Of a stretch of DNA of 64,000 bases, positions 32,654 through 43,443 are shown piece by piece. The notes beneath the pieces are model-generated. The model was not told the origin of the DNA. It saw only the letters and a list, made by a program, of their open reading frames with translations, and did no database searches. This DNA comes from Cryptomeria japonica (taxonomy: Eukaryota; Streptophyta; Pinopsida; Cupressales; Cupressaceae), in assembly GCF_030272615.1 (NCBI RefSeq), contig NC_081415.1, forward strand, positions 506,679,373-506,743,372, given 5' to 3'. A program made the position numbers and the translations under genes. How positions within the stretch are numbered: position 1 is the first letter of the stretch; each line of letters begins with the position of its first letter.

Positions 32654-34417
32654 CTACATAGTAATTTTCTTCAGCAGATCCTCTGCCTTAGTCACCAGCT
32701 CATCATAGGTCGCCCCAACTACTTTTAGCTCCTCCAGGTCCTTATTCACTTTCTTTTCCTTCCTCTTTCCACGGGTACGAGTTCTGGGACCTTGGGCTTC
32801 CCCGGTTCCTTCTGCATCCAGGTCAATTTCCTGGGTTTCCTTTTCATCATTGAGCTTGCTGATGAGGGCATGGGTGTTGTTGGCTGAAATTTTCAGAATG
32901 TTGAGACTCTGCTCTGCAATGTTCTTGAGGCACTCCTCTATCTCGTCCACTTTGGCAACTGTATTCGAGAGCATTTTTTCGTTAGTTTCCTCAAACTGGG
33001 GATTAAAGGCATCTCTGATGTCTTCTGCTTTGGCAATTGTGTTCTTCAAATCTTCAATATAATTGGCCATAGTGTTCCCCTCTCCAATGTTAATGGTCTC
33101 CAGGATCATGACTCTATTGCAAAGTTTTTTGTATTCATCCACAGTATTCTTATTCCCGTCAATAAGCCATTCAATGGTTTTCATAAAACCCTTCAAGGCC
33201 TCGGGGTGAGGACCAGGAGAAGGAGTAACTTTACTAGGGGTTATCTGTTCATCTTTAGCAATATGGAGGGCAGAAATAGTGTCAACGGCCCTGAGGGTCT
33301 CCTCCATAGTCTCCATCTCTAGACTTTGTTCAGCTTCCAGGGTTCTTGTTTGCTTGTCCTCTTTCGGTTCCTTGCCTGTGTCCTCTGGATCTTTGCCAAT
33401 CTCCTCTGTTTTCTTTTGCTTCTTCCTGGGTTGGGCTTGGATTTTAATTTTTTCCTTCAGCAATCCCTTAGGGTTCTTCTTCTCCTTAGGGAAATCAGAG
33501 TCCTCTTCTTCCGAAGAAATACTACTCAAGGGTTTGCTTTGGGGTTTTTTACTCTTAGAAGAAGAGGGTCTTGATTTCCTCTTCTTGCTCCTCTCATACT
33601 CTGAGTCGTCAGAGCTTTCCTCATTTTCAGTTGAGGAATCATTATCTGAATCCTCCTCCTCTGAGAAATCAGAATCAGACATTTCTTCTTCTGAATCCAC
33701 AGAGAGCTGCATTCAATTGATTTTAATGGCCTTTAGATGATCATAAATGAGGACCATAAGTCCTTGGTGCATTGCAGTGTCACCTCGAGGATTTTCTTTA
33801 TATGCTTTTAGGGATGCATTCATAGAATAGAGCAAGAAATAAGGGAAATTCACCTTATCGTTATGCCTAAAATGATTTAAGAGGACAAAGTGATATCCAT
33901 ATACTTTCGTAAACCTGCCATCTAGAGTTATATACCTCATTAAAACAAAGAGAATTTCTCGCTAGGGCTTTGCAAAAGCCCCAGACTGGTAATAGGTTTT
34001 GCTCAACTTTACCAGTCTTTTCTTCTCTTTCTCTGTGACCGAGTACCTTTCAATGGCTTCCCTGCTGACCTTCCTGTCTCTGTAGAAATTGCAGCCCTCC
34101 CTTTTGAGTCCCGTAGCTTTAGCTATTAACTCTTCGTCAATTTCCACCAGTTGGTCGCCCATTTTAAGCTTGCCCTTCTTCCAATTTTTGCAGAAGAAGC
34201 TGGTTATCTTTCCATCACGGCCATGGAGTCTCTCAAGGAAGCTCGAAAGACCACCCTTCTGCAAAATTTCCCACACCTCTTCTTTCTGTTTCCACTCCTT
34301 GCAACTTCCTGGCTCATATCTTCTCCTATTTCCGCCCATGGTGTCGTTTCTCACAGTCAAGTTCAAGTTACAGAGCTGGTGAAACAGAAAGCTTTTCGAA
34401 GCTAAACAAAAGCCCAA
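32654..34417 (-). pseudogene. LINE-C ORF3, large downstream ORF (587 codons)
   Basis: I do not recognise it with certainty. It follows ORF2 by 156 bp, lies inside the TSDs and is a single frame with two stops (TAG 33962, TGA 33713). Residues about 25-235 look globular: KQKEEVWEILQKGGLSSFL, FFCKNWKKGKLKMGDQLVEI, DEELIAKATGLKREG, then YHFVLLNHFRHNDKVNFPYF. The DEELIAKATGL segment recalls a domain often annotated in plant genomes as putative plant transposon protein. That is a resemblance from memory of the family, not a search result. From residue 236 the chain is Ser/Glu/Asp-rich, then Lys-rich (KKRKSRPSSSKSKKPQ), then predicted coiled or helical to the end. It is not homologous by eye to ORF3-A/B. 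Start 34417 or MGGNRRRYE at 34342. Confidence 0.7.
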
Positions 34418-34573
34418 AAAGTGTGCGTAGCATTATTGATTTGACAAGTTATAATGCATGTTCTGATAACTTTGATGTTATAATGAGTAATTCCCTCATT
34501 ATCGAAGTAACTCGAAGAGCTTACTTCAGCACATATAATAATTGCCTTGTCAATTAAGATTCTTTGGGGTACT

Positions 34574-37500
34574 TCAATATCTTTCATTTATTATGATTTG
34601 TCTTACATCTCCGGGAAGACCGCTCTCACCTGTCCACGTGGTTATTGTATCATTCTTCACCGCCACGTTTGCAGCCCAATCAACAGAACAGTTGGCCTCC
34701 CGATATATATGGGATATGTGGCATTTTTTGAAGGTTCTGATGATGTCAATGGCAGAAAAAATTATATTGTGGATCGACCAAGAGGGCTGAGAGGTCCCAT
34801 TGAGACACTTAATAATATTGTTGGAATCCCCTTCGATCCAGAGATGGGTACAGTTCCATTTTTTGGCTAGAATAATACCTTGAAGGGCTGCCATAGCTTC
34901 TGCCTTATGATTGGTTTGAATGTCAATAGGGACAACAACCATACCTTTGCAAATGCCTCTGTTGTCTCTGAGAATAGCTCCACAGCCTAAAGGACCTGGA
35001 TTTCCTTTGGCTGCTCCATCAAAATTGATTTTAAGCCAACCATGGGGAGGGGTTTGCCATTTAACTTCAAGCCTTTTATTGTGGCTAATATTATGACCAT
35101 CAGTGATCTTCATATTCCAGGCTCTTAAGATATTTGACTCCAAAGAGTTGTTTGAGTAACAAGAGACCTCCATAGTTCCCATGTTTTCCTTAATAGCCCT
35201 TTGAATTTTTTGAAAAACAATGTCTTGATTTAAGGACACATCCCTGAAAATTCGGTTGTTTCTTTCCTTCCAGAGACCCCACAGAATGTGAGGCAGAGAG
35301 AGCTGCCACATACACCTCAGAAAAGAGTTGGTCCAGTGAATTTGCCAGGAAGAGAACAAATCTCTGATGTTACTAGGAAACACCCAAGCAAGACTAAAGC
35401 TTTTGAGGAAGCTTTCCCAAATAGAGGTTGAGAAAGAACAGTGGAGGGCAAGATGGTCCATTGACTCTTCCTCTTGAAAGCACAACACACACCTATTTGG
35501 AAGGGCAAAACCTCTGCATTTAAGGTTGTCAACAATAAGGATCTTATTCTGGAGAATAGTCCAGAAGAACATATTGATTTTAGGAGTTAGCCCTTTTAAC
35601 CAAGCTTTAGACTAGAAAGGATTCATAGGAGGGGAGGGGGAGAGGATACAATACATTGAAGATACAGTAAAGGTACCTTTGGGGTTATATCTCCAGATCA
35701 GGGAATCCTCTTCCTTATTCAGCCAGATAGCAAACAGATGGGTTTTGAGCTTGGAGAGACTGGGATGAATACTATCAATGTTCTGCCAGTTGTTCCCATC
35801 CCAGTAATCTGCCACTAAGGTACCAAAAGAGTCAATACAAGAGGGGGCATGGGAAGCCCACTCATAGAAATCCATTAGGGGTTTGTCAAAAAGCCAGGGA
35901 TCCTCCCAGAATCTCACTTTTCTACCATTTCCAAGTTTCCATGTCACACCTTTAGCAAACACCTCTTTACATTTAGAAACATGGTTCCAGATATGAGATC
36001 CATTTATACTAAGATCCGAATTAAGAAAATAAGATAGAGAAGAGGACATAAGAGAATACTTACTTCTCCAAATTTTGCACCATTCAGAATCAGAGTTAAA
36101 CCATCTCCAAACTTGTTTTGACAAGAGAGCTTCATTTAAAGTGCGAATCCTCCTAAGCCCCAGACCACCTTTGCTTTTTGGCTTGCAGACTCGATCCCAT
36201 GCCACCAAGGACATTCTTTGCTTTTCCTCCACCCCAGACCATAGGAATCTTCTTTGAATTTTCTCAATAGCTTCAGCATACTTGACTGGAATTCTGAATA
36301 AGCTAAGAGCATAAATGGGGATACTTTGAAGAGTAGCCTTAAGAAGAAGGAGCTTACTAGCTTGACTTAAGAGAGCCCCTTTCCAACCTGCAAGTTTTTT
36401 GTGAAATTTATCAACCAGCGAACTCCAATAGGAGTCAGGAGGGGCAATCCCCATGGGGAGACCAAGGTAGGTAGCAGGAAGGTCAGCAATCTTACACTCT
36501 AGAATTCTGCTGATCCTTTGTTGTCTTTTCTCCGAAGTGTTAATGAAAAAGACATCACTTTTGGCCCAGTTAATAAGCTGCCCTATTGTAGAAGCATATT
36601 TACACAAGGTATTCTTTAGAACTTTAGCTTCTGAGATGCTTGAATCCCCCATAATTATTGTATCATCAACAAACTGCTGGTGTGAACAAATAAGGTCAAC
36701 AGAAGAAGGTTGGAGACCCTTAAAGGATCCTATCTGCACCAAATTTTCCATGGTCCGTCCAAAGAATTCTGCCATAATAATGAATAGGATGGGGGAGATA
36801 GGATCTCCTTGCCTAAGACCTCTCGAAGCTTGGAAAAAGGTTGAAGGAGAACCATTGACAAGAACAACAAAGGACGCAGTAGTGGTAAGTTGGGATAAAA
36901 GATCCACAATTCTTGGGGCAAACCCAAAAGCAGTAAGGACTTTCTGTAGAAGAGACCAATCCACCCTATTATAGGCTTTGGAGAGATCTAGCTTAAGAAT
37001 GAGACCCTGCTTCTTCGCTTTAACAAGAGAGTGAATATTCTCATGAACAGTAATAATGGAATTGAGAATTTGTCTTCCAGGAACAAACCCATTTTGCTGG
37101 TGTTTAATAAAAGTCGGGAGAATAGACAAGAGTCTAGAGGTTAGGACCTTAGATATGATCTTGTAAAAGGAATTGCAGAGGCTAATAGGTCTGAACTTGT
37201 CCAGAGAATCAACACCTTGAATCTTGGGGATAAGAGCAATAAAAGTACCATTTATTTCCTTCAAGAGTTTTCTAGCCCCAAAGAATTCCTTAACCCCATT
37301 AGCAACATCAGTCCCGATAATGTCCCAGAACTCTTGAAAAAAGAGCATTGGGAAGCCGTCAGGACCAGGAGCTTTGTTTCCATCAAAGGAGAAAACATCA
37401 TTTTTAATTTCTAAGGTGGAAGGAATGGAAGAGAGAAAAACATTATTTTGGGCATCAATGAGACGAGGAATGTTCTGAAGAAAAGAGGACCAAGCTTCAG

Positions 37501-38740
37501 CATCCAAACTTTGATCCCTCGAAAGGAGGTCCGAGAAATACCTCTTAGCTTCATTCCTTATTTCATCTTCCTTGACCAACTCCCCATTGTCCACAACTAA
37601 CTTGTTCATCCTGTTGGTAGCTTTATGTTTGATAGTTGACATATGGAAGAATCTTGTATTCCTGTCTCCTTCCTTGAGCCATTTGCATCTCGATCTCTGC
37701 TTCCAGAACATTTCCTCTTTAGTAATAATATCATGGTAATTATTAAGAATCTCATTCTCCTCAGCAATAGAAATAGTACTAAAACCATCCTTTTGGATCT
37801 GGTCCTGTATCTCTTTTAGGTTTTCCTAAATTTTACTCTTAGCCTCAAATATATTCCCAAAGTTGTTCTTATTCCAGATTCAAATGTTGTCCTTCACACT
37901 TTTGAGCTTCTTAACCACTTTGAGCATTGTCATTCCCTCAACTTGGATACTCCACCATTTTTTAATATACTTTTTAATATCAGGGTGAAGAGTCCACATT
38001 TTTTCAAATCTATAGGGATAGTTTTTTCTTCTTTTGATCAAATCAGCATTAAAAGTAATTGGAAAGTGATCGGAACCAACCTGAATATGTGCAGATAAAG
38101 AACAGAAATACCGACTGTACCAATCATCAGAAATAAGAGTTCGGTCAAGGCACACTTGAATAAGGTCATTACCATTTCTTCTATTTGTCCATGTGAAATT
38201 ACAACCCTGTATCTCCAAATCATTAAGAGCTAGAGAATTAATAAAATCCATGAGAGCCATTCTACTTTCCAACTGAGGCAGGCTGCCTCCAAATTTTTCC
38301 TCCTCTTTTAAAGGCGTATTGAAATCCCCCATAACCATCCAACTTAGATTTTTGAAACTTTCCCTAGCCTGTTTTATCCTTTTCCAAAAAGAGTTTCTAG
38401 CCTTTAAGGTATTAGGAGCATAAATGTTTGTGAGAACCCATGAAAAACCATCTTTAAGATGCTCAAATTTAATACAAGAAAAATTACCTTCCTGAATAAT
38501 GACCTGGCCTTTAACAGTGTTAAGATTCCAGATGGTAGCAATGCCTCCAGAAGCACCCTCATAACTTCCCCCACTAATTTTACCATTTTTGAAAAACTTC
38601 AAAGATTCAACTTTTTCTCTACTCATTTTGGTTTCTTGAATGAGAAAAATGTCAGGATTGCTATCTCTTATCATATTCCTAATAATATCATGTTTATGGG
38701 GATTGTTTAGACCCCTTAACTTCCAAGAGATTATCTTCAT
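34574..38740 (-). pseudogene. LINE-C ORF2, endonuclease-RT-RNase H (1388 codons)
   Basis: The APE-type endonuclease (residues about 1-235) has IISWKLRGLNN, QETKMS, NIYAPN, MGDFNTPL, FTWTNRR and GSDHFPI. The usual Asn of SWN(V/I)RG is Lys here, a likely loss of a catalytic residue. The RT follows: NKAPGPDGFPMLFFQEFW, FRPISLCNSFYKIISKVL, GLRQGDPISPILF and an intact FVDDT. The zinc-binding C-terminal RT region has CVLCFQEEESMDHLALHC. RNase H has KINFDGAAKGNPGPLG, NHKAEAMAA, EGDSNN and NCSVDWAAN, with the four acidic residues present. Only three stops: TGA 37880, TAG 37826, TAG 35612. Confidence 0.93.
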
Positions 38741-38742
38741 AG

Positions 38743-40503
38743 TTACTTACCAATTCCCAGCTCCTTGAGAGTTTTCTAAGTTCCATCTGCTATGTTCTTG
38801 CTGGCCTCCATGTCTCTAACTTTGTGATTAGATGGTCGCCCTGGGGAAGAGGAGACGTATCCCACATCAACTTGAGCTATTTTGTTGGATTTCCTAATCA
38901 AGGATATTGAGGGTGTTGCTGCTTTCTTACTCTTGTGTTTAGGCTGCTTCTATTCTGTTTCTGACACAGGAGCCACTTCTGGATTGGTTAGGATTTTGGA
39001 ACTTTCATCTTCATTACCCCATTTAGGAGTTCTGGACTTAGTTGAAATAATATTTGTTGTTCTTGAATGCTGATCTGAATCCAAAAGACTCAATCCCAAA
39101 ATTGCACACTTTTGGGCTTCTTGTATTTCAAAACTAGGTATGGCTACAAAAGAGTCTATCCTTTCAACTTGTTGATATGGGATCTCACCTTCCTCTGGTT
39201 GATAGTCTCTAGCTTCTACTGCCTGATTTTCATATGTGTCATCCACCACTTCATCTTTTGCTTTTGGAGGATCATTCTGATCGTTCAAATCCATTTTCTG
39301 CGTAATTTTTATGGGACTAGCTTTGGTTGTTTCATTCCTATCTGCCTCCTAAACAGTGGGACTGAGGATAGAGTTTGAGGCTTCCTTTTGTTCCCCCAAA
39401 GGAGAAAAGTGATTTGGATTTTTTTCCTTATTTTCTATGTTTTTAACTTGCCACACCCTTTTCTCTAGCATATTCTGGCTTTCAATATGAGGTTTTAACT
39501 GATTAGGCTCCGCCTTTTGCTTTTTTGGACAAGATTTTGCCCAATGACCTACCTTCTTACAATGGAAACAAGCAAAAGGAATAGTTTCATATTCTATATG
39601 TTGCTTCCAGGTTCCCAGTTTTGAAACGAGATCAATCTGTTTCAGCATATTTGCCTCAGGGGCTACTCCAACACAGAACCTTGCATGGGTTAATCTTCTT
39701 TTTGAAGCAGTGACTGGGTCAATAGATAGCAGCTCACCAAAAGAACTTGCTATTCCAGAGAAGATGCTTTCTGCCCAATACTCGAGAGGCAATCCTGGGA
39801 GTATTATCCATACTGGAACCTGCGCTGAAATAGAATCATTCATATTTAATTTCGGATGCCATTTTCTTAGAACCAGGGCTGTCTTTCCTACCATCCAGGG
39901 ACTCCCGCATAAGATCTTAACCTTATCTTCTTCACACGAAAAAGAGAAAGACAGAAGACCTTTGGGAAGAGCCGAGAACTCTACATTTCCTTTTAGTGTC
40001 CATTTTCGATTAACAAAGGCCCTAACAACTTCAATATTTGGGCGCAGACCCATAAACTTCCCTACCAAGGAGTTTGACATACTGTTGATATTATGGTCCA
40101 GAACCTGGTCAGGGATGGAGATAACAAACTTACCACCAGAAGGGTCAGAAATGTTCTTAACAGGAGGAAGGGAGGATTTACCAGTTGGTCTAGATCCAAA
40201 AAGGGGAGACCATTTTTTTCCCTCCCTCCCGTTATCCACGGAGTCTACAAGTGGCATAGGCCCCCCATTGGACCCTACCCCCAAATGTCCTGAAGAATCC
40301 GTTGTCACGACAAATAGAGTACCACCAGATTGTGAGTCAGCAACCAGAACTAGGATGTCCGGGGGCTTGTCCTTATCATCTATAGGACCAACACCATTGA
40401 TCTGGCCGCTCTCACCATTGGAACCAGGGTTCCCGCCTTGATGGAAATTTGAAATTTGAGCTCCCGCTCCTCCCTCTCCTCCCGCTCCTCCCGCGTCTCC
40501 CAT
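38743..40503 (-). pseudogene. LINE-C ORF1, RNA-binding protein
   Basis: 587 codons. It starts MGDAGGAGGEGGAGAQ, 23 nt from the element 5' end, with a Gly-rich N-terminus. A DUF4283-like region spans about residues 135-270: VGKFMGLRP, RKWTLKGNVEF, FSFSCEEDKVKIL, VPVWIILPGLPLEYW. A CCHC knuckle CFHCKKVGHWAKSC follows near residue 325, then an acidic and then Lys-rich tail. In-frame TAG codons at 39349, 38950 and 38776 are the only breaks, all compatible with CAG-to-TAG or TGG-to-TAG changes. The terminal TAA is separated from the ORF2 ATG by 2 nt. Confidence 0.85.
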
Positions 40504-40541
40504 ATTTCTTAAACTACTAAGGATATTATAGCTACAATGTT

Positions 40542-42575
40542 GAAAGAACAATGATTTGTGGATTCTAATTAGGCCAACAATCTTGATAACTAAAGGTTGG
40601 AAAGTGATTATACTCAGATTATTCTATTTGGTGGAGTAGCTATTGGATGAGAAGTTGTAAGTAGATATTTGGGATAATCATGACTAAAGTAGAATATATG
40701 GATGAAACACATGCTCATAATTGGTTTTGAGAGTCACATAGTGGTGGAATAAGATTTGCATGGTTCAATTTATTTGGTAATTGTGTAGGGGGAAAAGTGA
40801 GACTAAACAAACAAGTCCTAATTCCACTCTCATGTACACACTATGGAGTAAAAAAGAGCCTAGGGAGGTAACACACTTTGGTTATTTCTTGTGAGGAAGA
40901 GAGAGCCAAGGATGACCTCTTAGGGTTTCTATTCTTTTATTGTAAATGAGGGGAAGAAGTGATGCAAGAGTGCAGATTTGAATGATTCAACCTAGAATAT
41001 AAGTATGCATAAACAACCCTAATCTGAAGATGCAGAACTGAGAATAACTGATATGCTGCTAAAAAGCACAAATTAAGAGGCAAATTCAGAGGTGCACCTA
41101 TGCCAAAAATCTAAGCAAAAATGTCTAGGACCAGGGTGCTACGCCACTGTCCTAATTCTGCAGGCCTGAAGTTGTACTGGTGAAACTGGAAACTGAGATT
41201 TGAAACCTGCTTCTCTGTCAAACCTTGTTGAAAATGGGGATGACCAGGGTGCCATGCCCCTATCCTAGGCAGGACCAAGGCACCACGCCCTTGTCCTAGG
41301 GGTTTTTGGTGAATTCTGGCCCTCAAAACAGTCCATGTGCACTCTGTCGGTCCTGAAACTTCCAATGACACTTGGATCTGAACTTGCACCTGTAGCTGAA
41401 AAATAGGGTTATGGGTGGCTATGTAGGGTTTTGCCTTAGTCAAACCCCCGTTTTGGTGATTTCCACCTCAACGAATAACCGATTTATAAAGTAAAATAGT
41501 GTGTGCAAGAACCTTGTGTGTGTGCAACATCCTAGGATGAGAGTAAACAATCTAGAGCAACCCTAAGAATAAACCCTAATTGCTTGTAATTGATAAAGTA
41601 AATGCTCTAAATCAATGATGCAAAGTGATATAAAGCATGAATGTAAATCAAATTTATGTAATGAAGCTCATACAAAGACATAGAAACAACATGAAATCAT
41701 ACCCAACCCCAAGGGAGAGGTACAAGCCAATCTTCAATTGATGATCTCCTATTGCTTTCCCATATCTTCAAAATCCCCCAATTGATGAAATAATTCTTGA
41801 TGAATACTTGATAGGTTTGTTGAATTTTGTTGAAGACTCCAAAGATCTACTCTTTCGCTACATAGAAGGCTCATTGCAATCGCTCCAACAGCTTTTTCAG
41901 ATTTGATTCCTTAGACCTTCAAATGAAGAAAGAGAGCTCTTATGTATGAAACCCTAGATCTTAATTTCATCTTTAGGATGACTTAAGATTTGAATTTCCC
42001 ACCAATATTTTGGGGTTAAGCATTATAATATCATAGAATTATACTCTCGAAATTTCGAGAAAAATATCCAACCAACTTTTTGCCAAATTTTTGGGGCCAT
42101 TAGATATGATGATATTAGAGCGAATCCCAAAGTTACAGCTGATTTCAAGGTCTTTTGATATGCGAAATCAGGCCTTAAAGATCAAAATAGGACATAATTA
42201 GGGTTTATGATAAAATGATTACTTGGAGGAATAAAATGAAAAGGGGCACGCTTAGGATAAAGGGCCCAAATTTATAACATATGAAGAGGTGAACTATGAA
42301 TTTATATTTAATTAAATTAATTAATTAAATACTTAAAAGAGATGAGAAATGCAAGATGCAAAACACACTAAGGCGGGTGCTAAACCAAGCGTGGAATTGT
42401 ACCACCCTAGCAAGGGTGTACAATTTATGACTCTACAGTAATAAATCCTATTTACCATGCTATAACCAAATACATTGATGTTTAATATAATTTTGTGAGT
42501 GAGATGGTTAAGACCAAGAAGGTTTAAATGGTGAAAATTGAATTCAAGTAAATATTATCAATTTTTTGGAAAAAA
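40542..42575 (+). pseudogene. F1 RNase H remnant, split by E3
   Basis: After LINE-C, copia RNase H fragments remain at 40542-40781: TKVEYMDETH, where the family has STTEAEYMA. E3 then interrupts, and the sequence resumes after 42443 as NPIYHAITKYIDV and YNFVSEMVKTKKV, matching the copia consensus NP.YHARTKHID and YHFVRE. Removing E3 and one GTAAT joins the two halves. Confidence 0.7.
40782..42437. mobile_element. E3, solo-LTR-like element
   Basis: The TSD GTAAT lies at 40777-40781 and 42438-42442. Ends are TGTGTAGGGGGAAAAG and GACTCTACA. Non-coding, 1656 bp. It shares with E4 (58363-59482) a GCCTTAG.TCAAACCCC.GTTTTGG motif, an ACCAGGGT motif and the AAGGG.GTACAATTTA end, so both belong to one family. 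No internal primer site or gag was found, which fits solo LTRs. Confidence 0.75.
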
Positions 42576-43425
42576 TTGTAAGTACTACCATGTTCACGTG
42601 ATGGAGGGATGATCTCTATAAATTTCTCATTCCTAAGCATGAGGTTAATTTCTTGGGTTTTATACCACATCTCTCTTGTGTTAAATATAAAGTGGTAGAA
42701 TATCAGGACTTAAAATAAATCTTTATTTATAATAAACGATTCCACATGACCCCATCATATAAAAACATGTATATAAAATATTTAGAATCTATAATGCATT
42801 TGAAAACATAAACAATCAAGATGGCACTATGTAAATAGGGAAATCTCTCATGAGGGAAAATCCTAACCTCCAAAAGTAGTTGCACACTCAATTTATTATT
42901 TCATAAACAAATATTATTAATTCACTTACAAAGTCTCTATGCAATACTTTTGAATCATCAAGATCTCCAACTGTACTTGATGTGAACAAGAAAATGAGAA
43001 TGACATAACCAAACATCCCAAGTCTTACTTCCTCTCCCCACATATGAGACTGACAAGAGATGCTCAATCAACCTTAGCTAAAATCCAAAGGTTATGATGC
43101 TCAACCTCTATAATTACTCATGTGCTTGCTTTTATAGAAATAATATTACATAAAACAACCAAGTGGCACTATATAAACTATGTACCTAATACCATGTGAT
43201 TTTAAACCATTTCGTCTTCAATTATATTTTGGTAAATTTAAGTTTTCCTAATATCAAGTACTTTTGCAATGTGCAACTCACATTAAATATAATCCTAATG
43301 CTACATACATCATACAAAGTGACCCCTAAGGATGTCTAACCCATGTGATGCAAACATACCTAAATTCTCTAGGTGAACCACTAATAAATTCTAAAAACAT
43401 ATTAAAATCATAAGGTAAGGTGAAC
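42576..43425. other. Non-coding DNA between F1 RNase H and the LTR
   Basis: AT-rich and not readable as F1 coding DNA. Its excess length over a normal copia 3' UTR suggests a further unresolved insertion starting near 42700, but no TSD was found. Confidence 0.4.
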
Positions 43426-43443
43426 AACACACATTTTTCCTAT

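Larger units (their letters stand above)
32491..40526 (-). mobile_element. LINE-C, near-intact L1-type LINE with three ORFs
   Basis: The 15-bp TSD TATAGCTACAATGTT lies at 32476-32490 and 40527-40541. On the minus strand the order is a 23-nt leader, ORF1 (40503-38743), ORF2 (38740-34574), ORF3-C (34417-32654) and a 163-bp 3' UTR ending CATTCAATCAA. Each ORF keeps a single frame with only two or three nonsense codons, so this is the youngest LINE in the window. It inserted into the RT/RNase H boundary of F1. Confidence 0.92.

Noticed and set aside
33279-33740. 153-aa Ser-rich plus-strand frame
   Set aside because: Reverse of the acidic Ser/Glu tract of ORF3-C. Low-complexity DNA gives open frames on both strands.
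39710-40441. 243-aa open frame on the plus strand
   Set aside because: Antisense shadow of LINE-C ORF1, whose minus-strand frame has the DUF4283-like region and CCHC knuckle.
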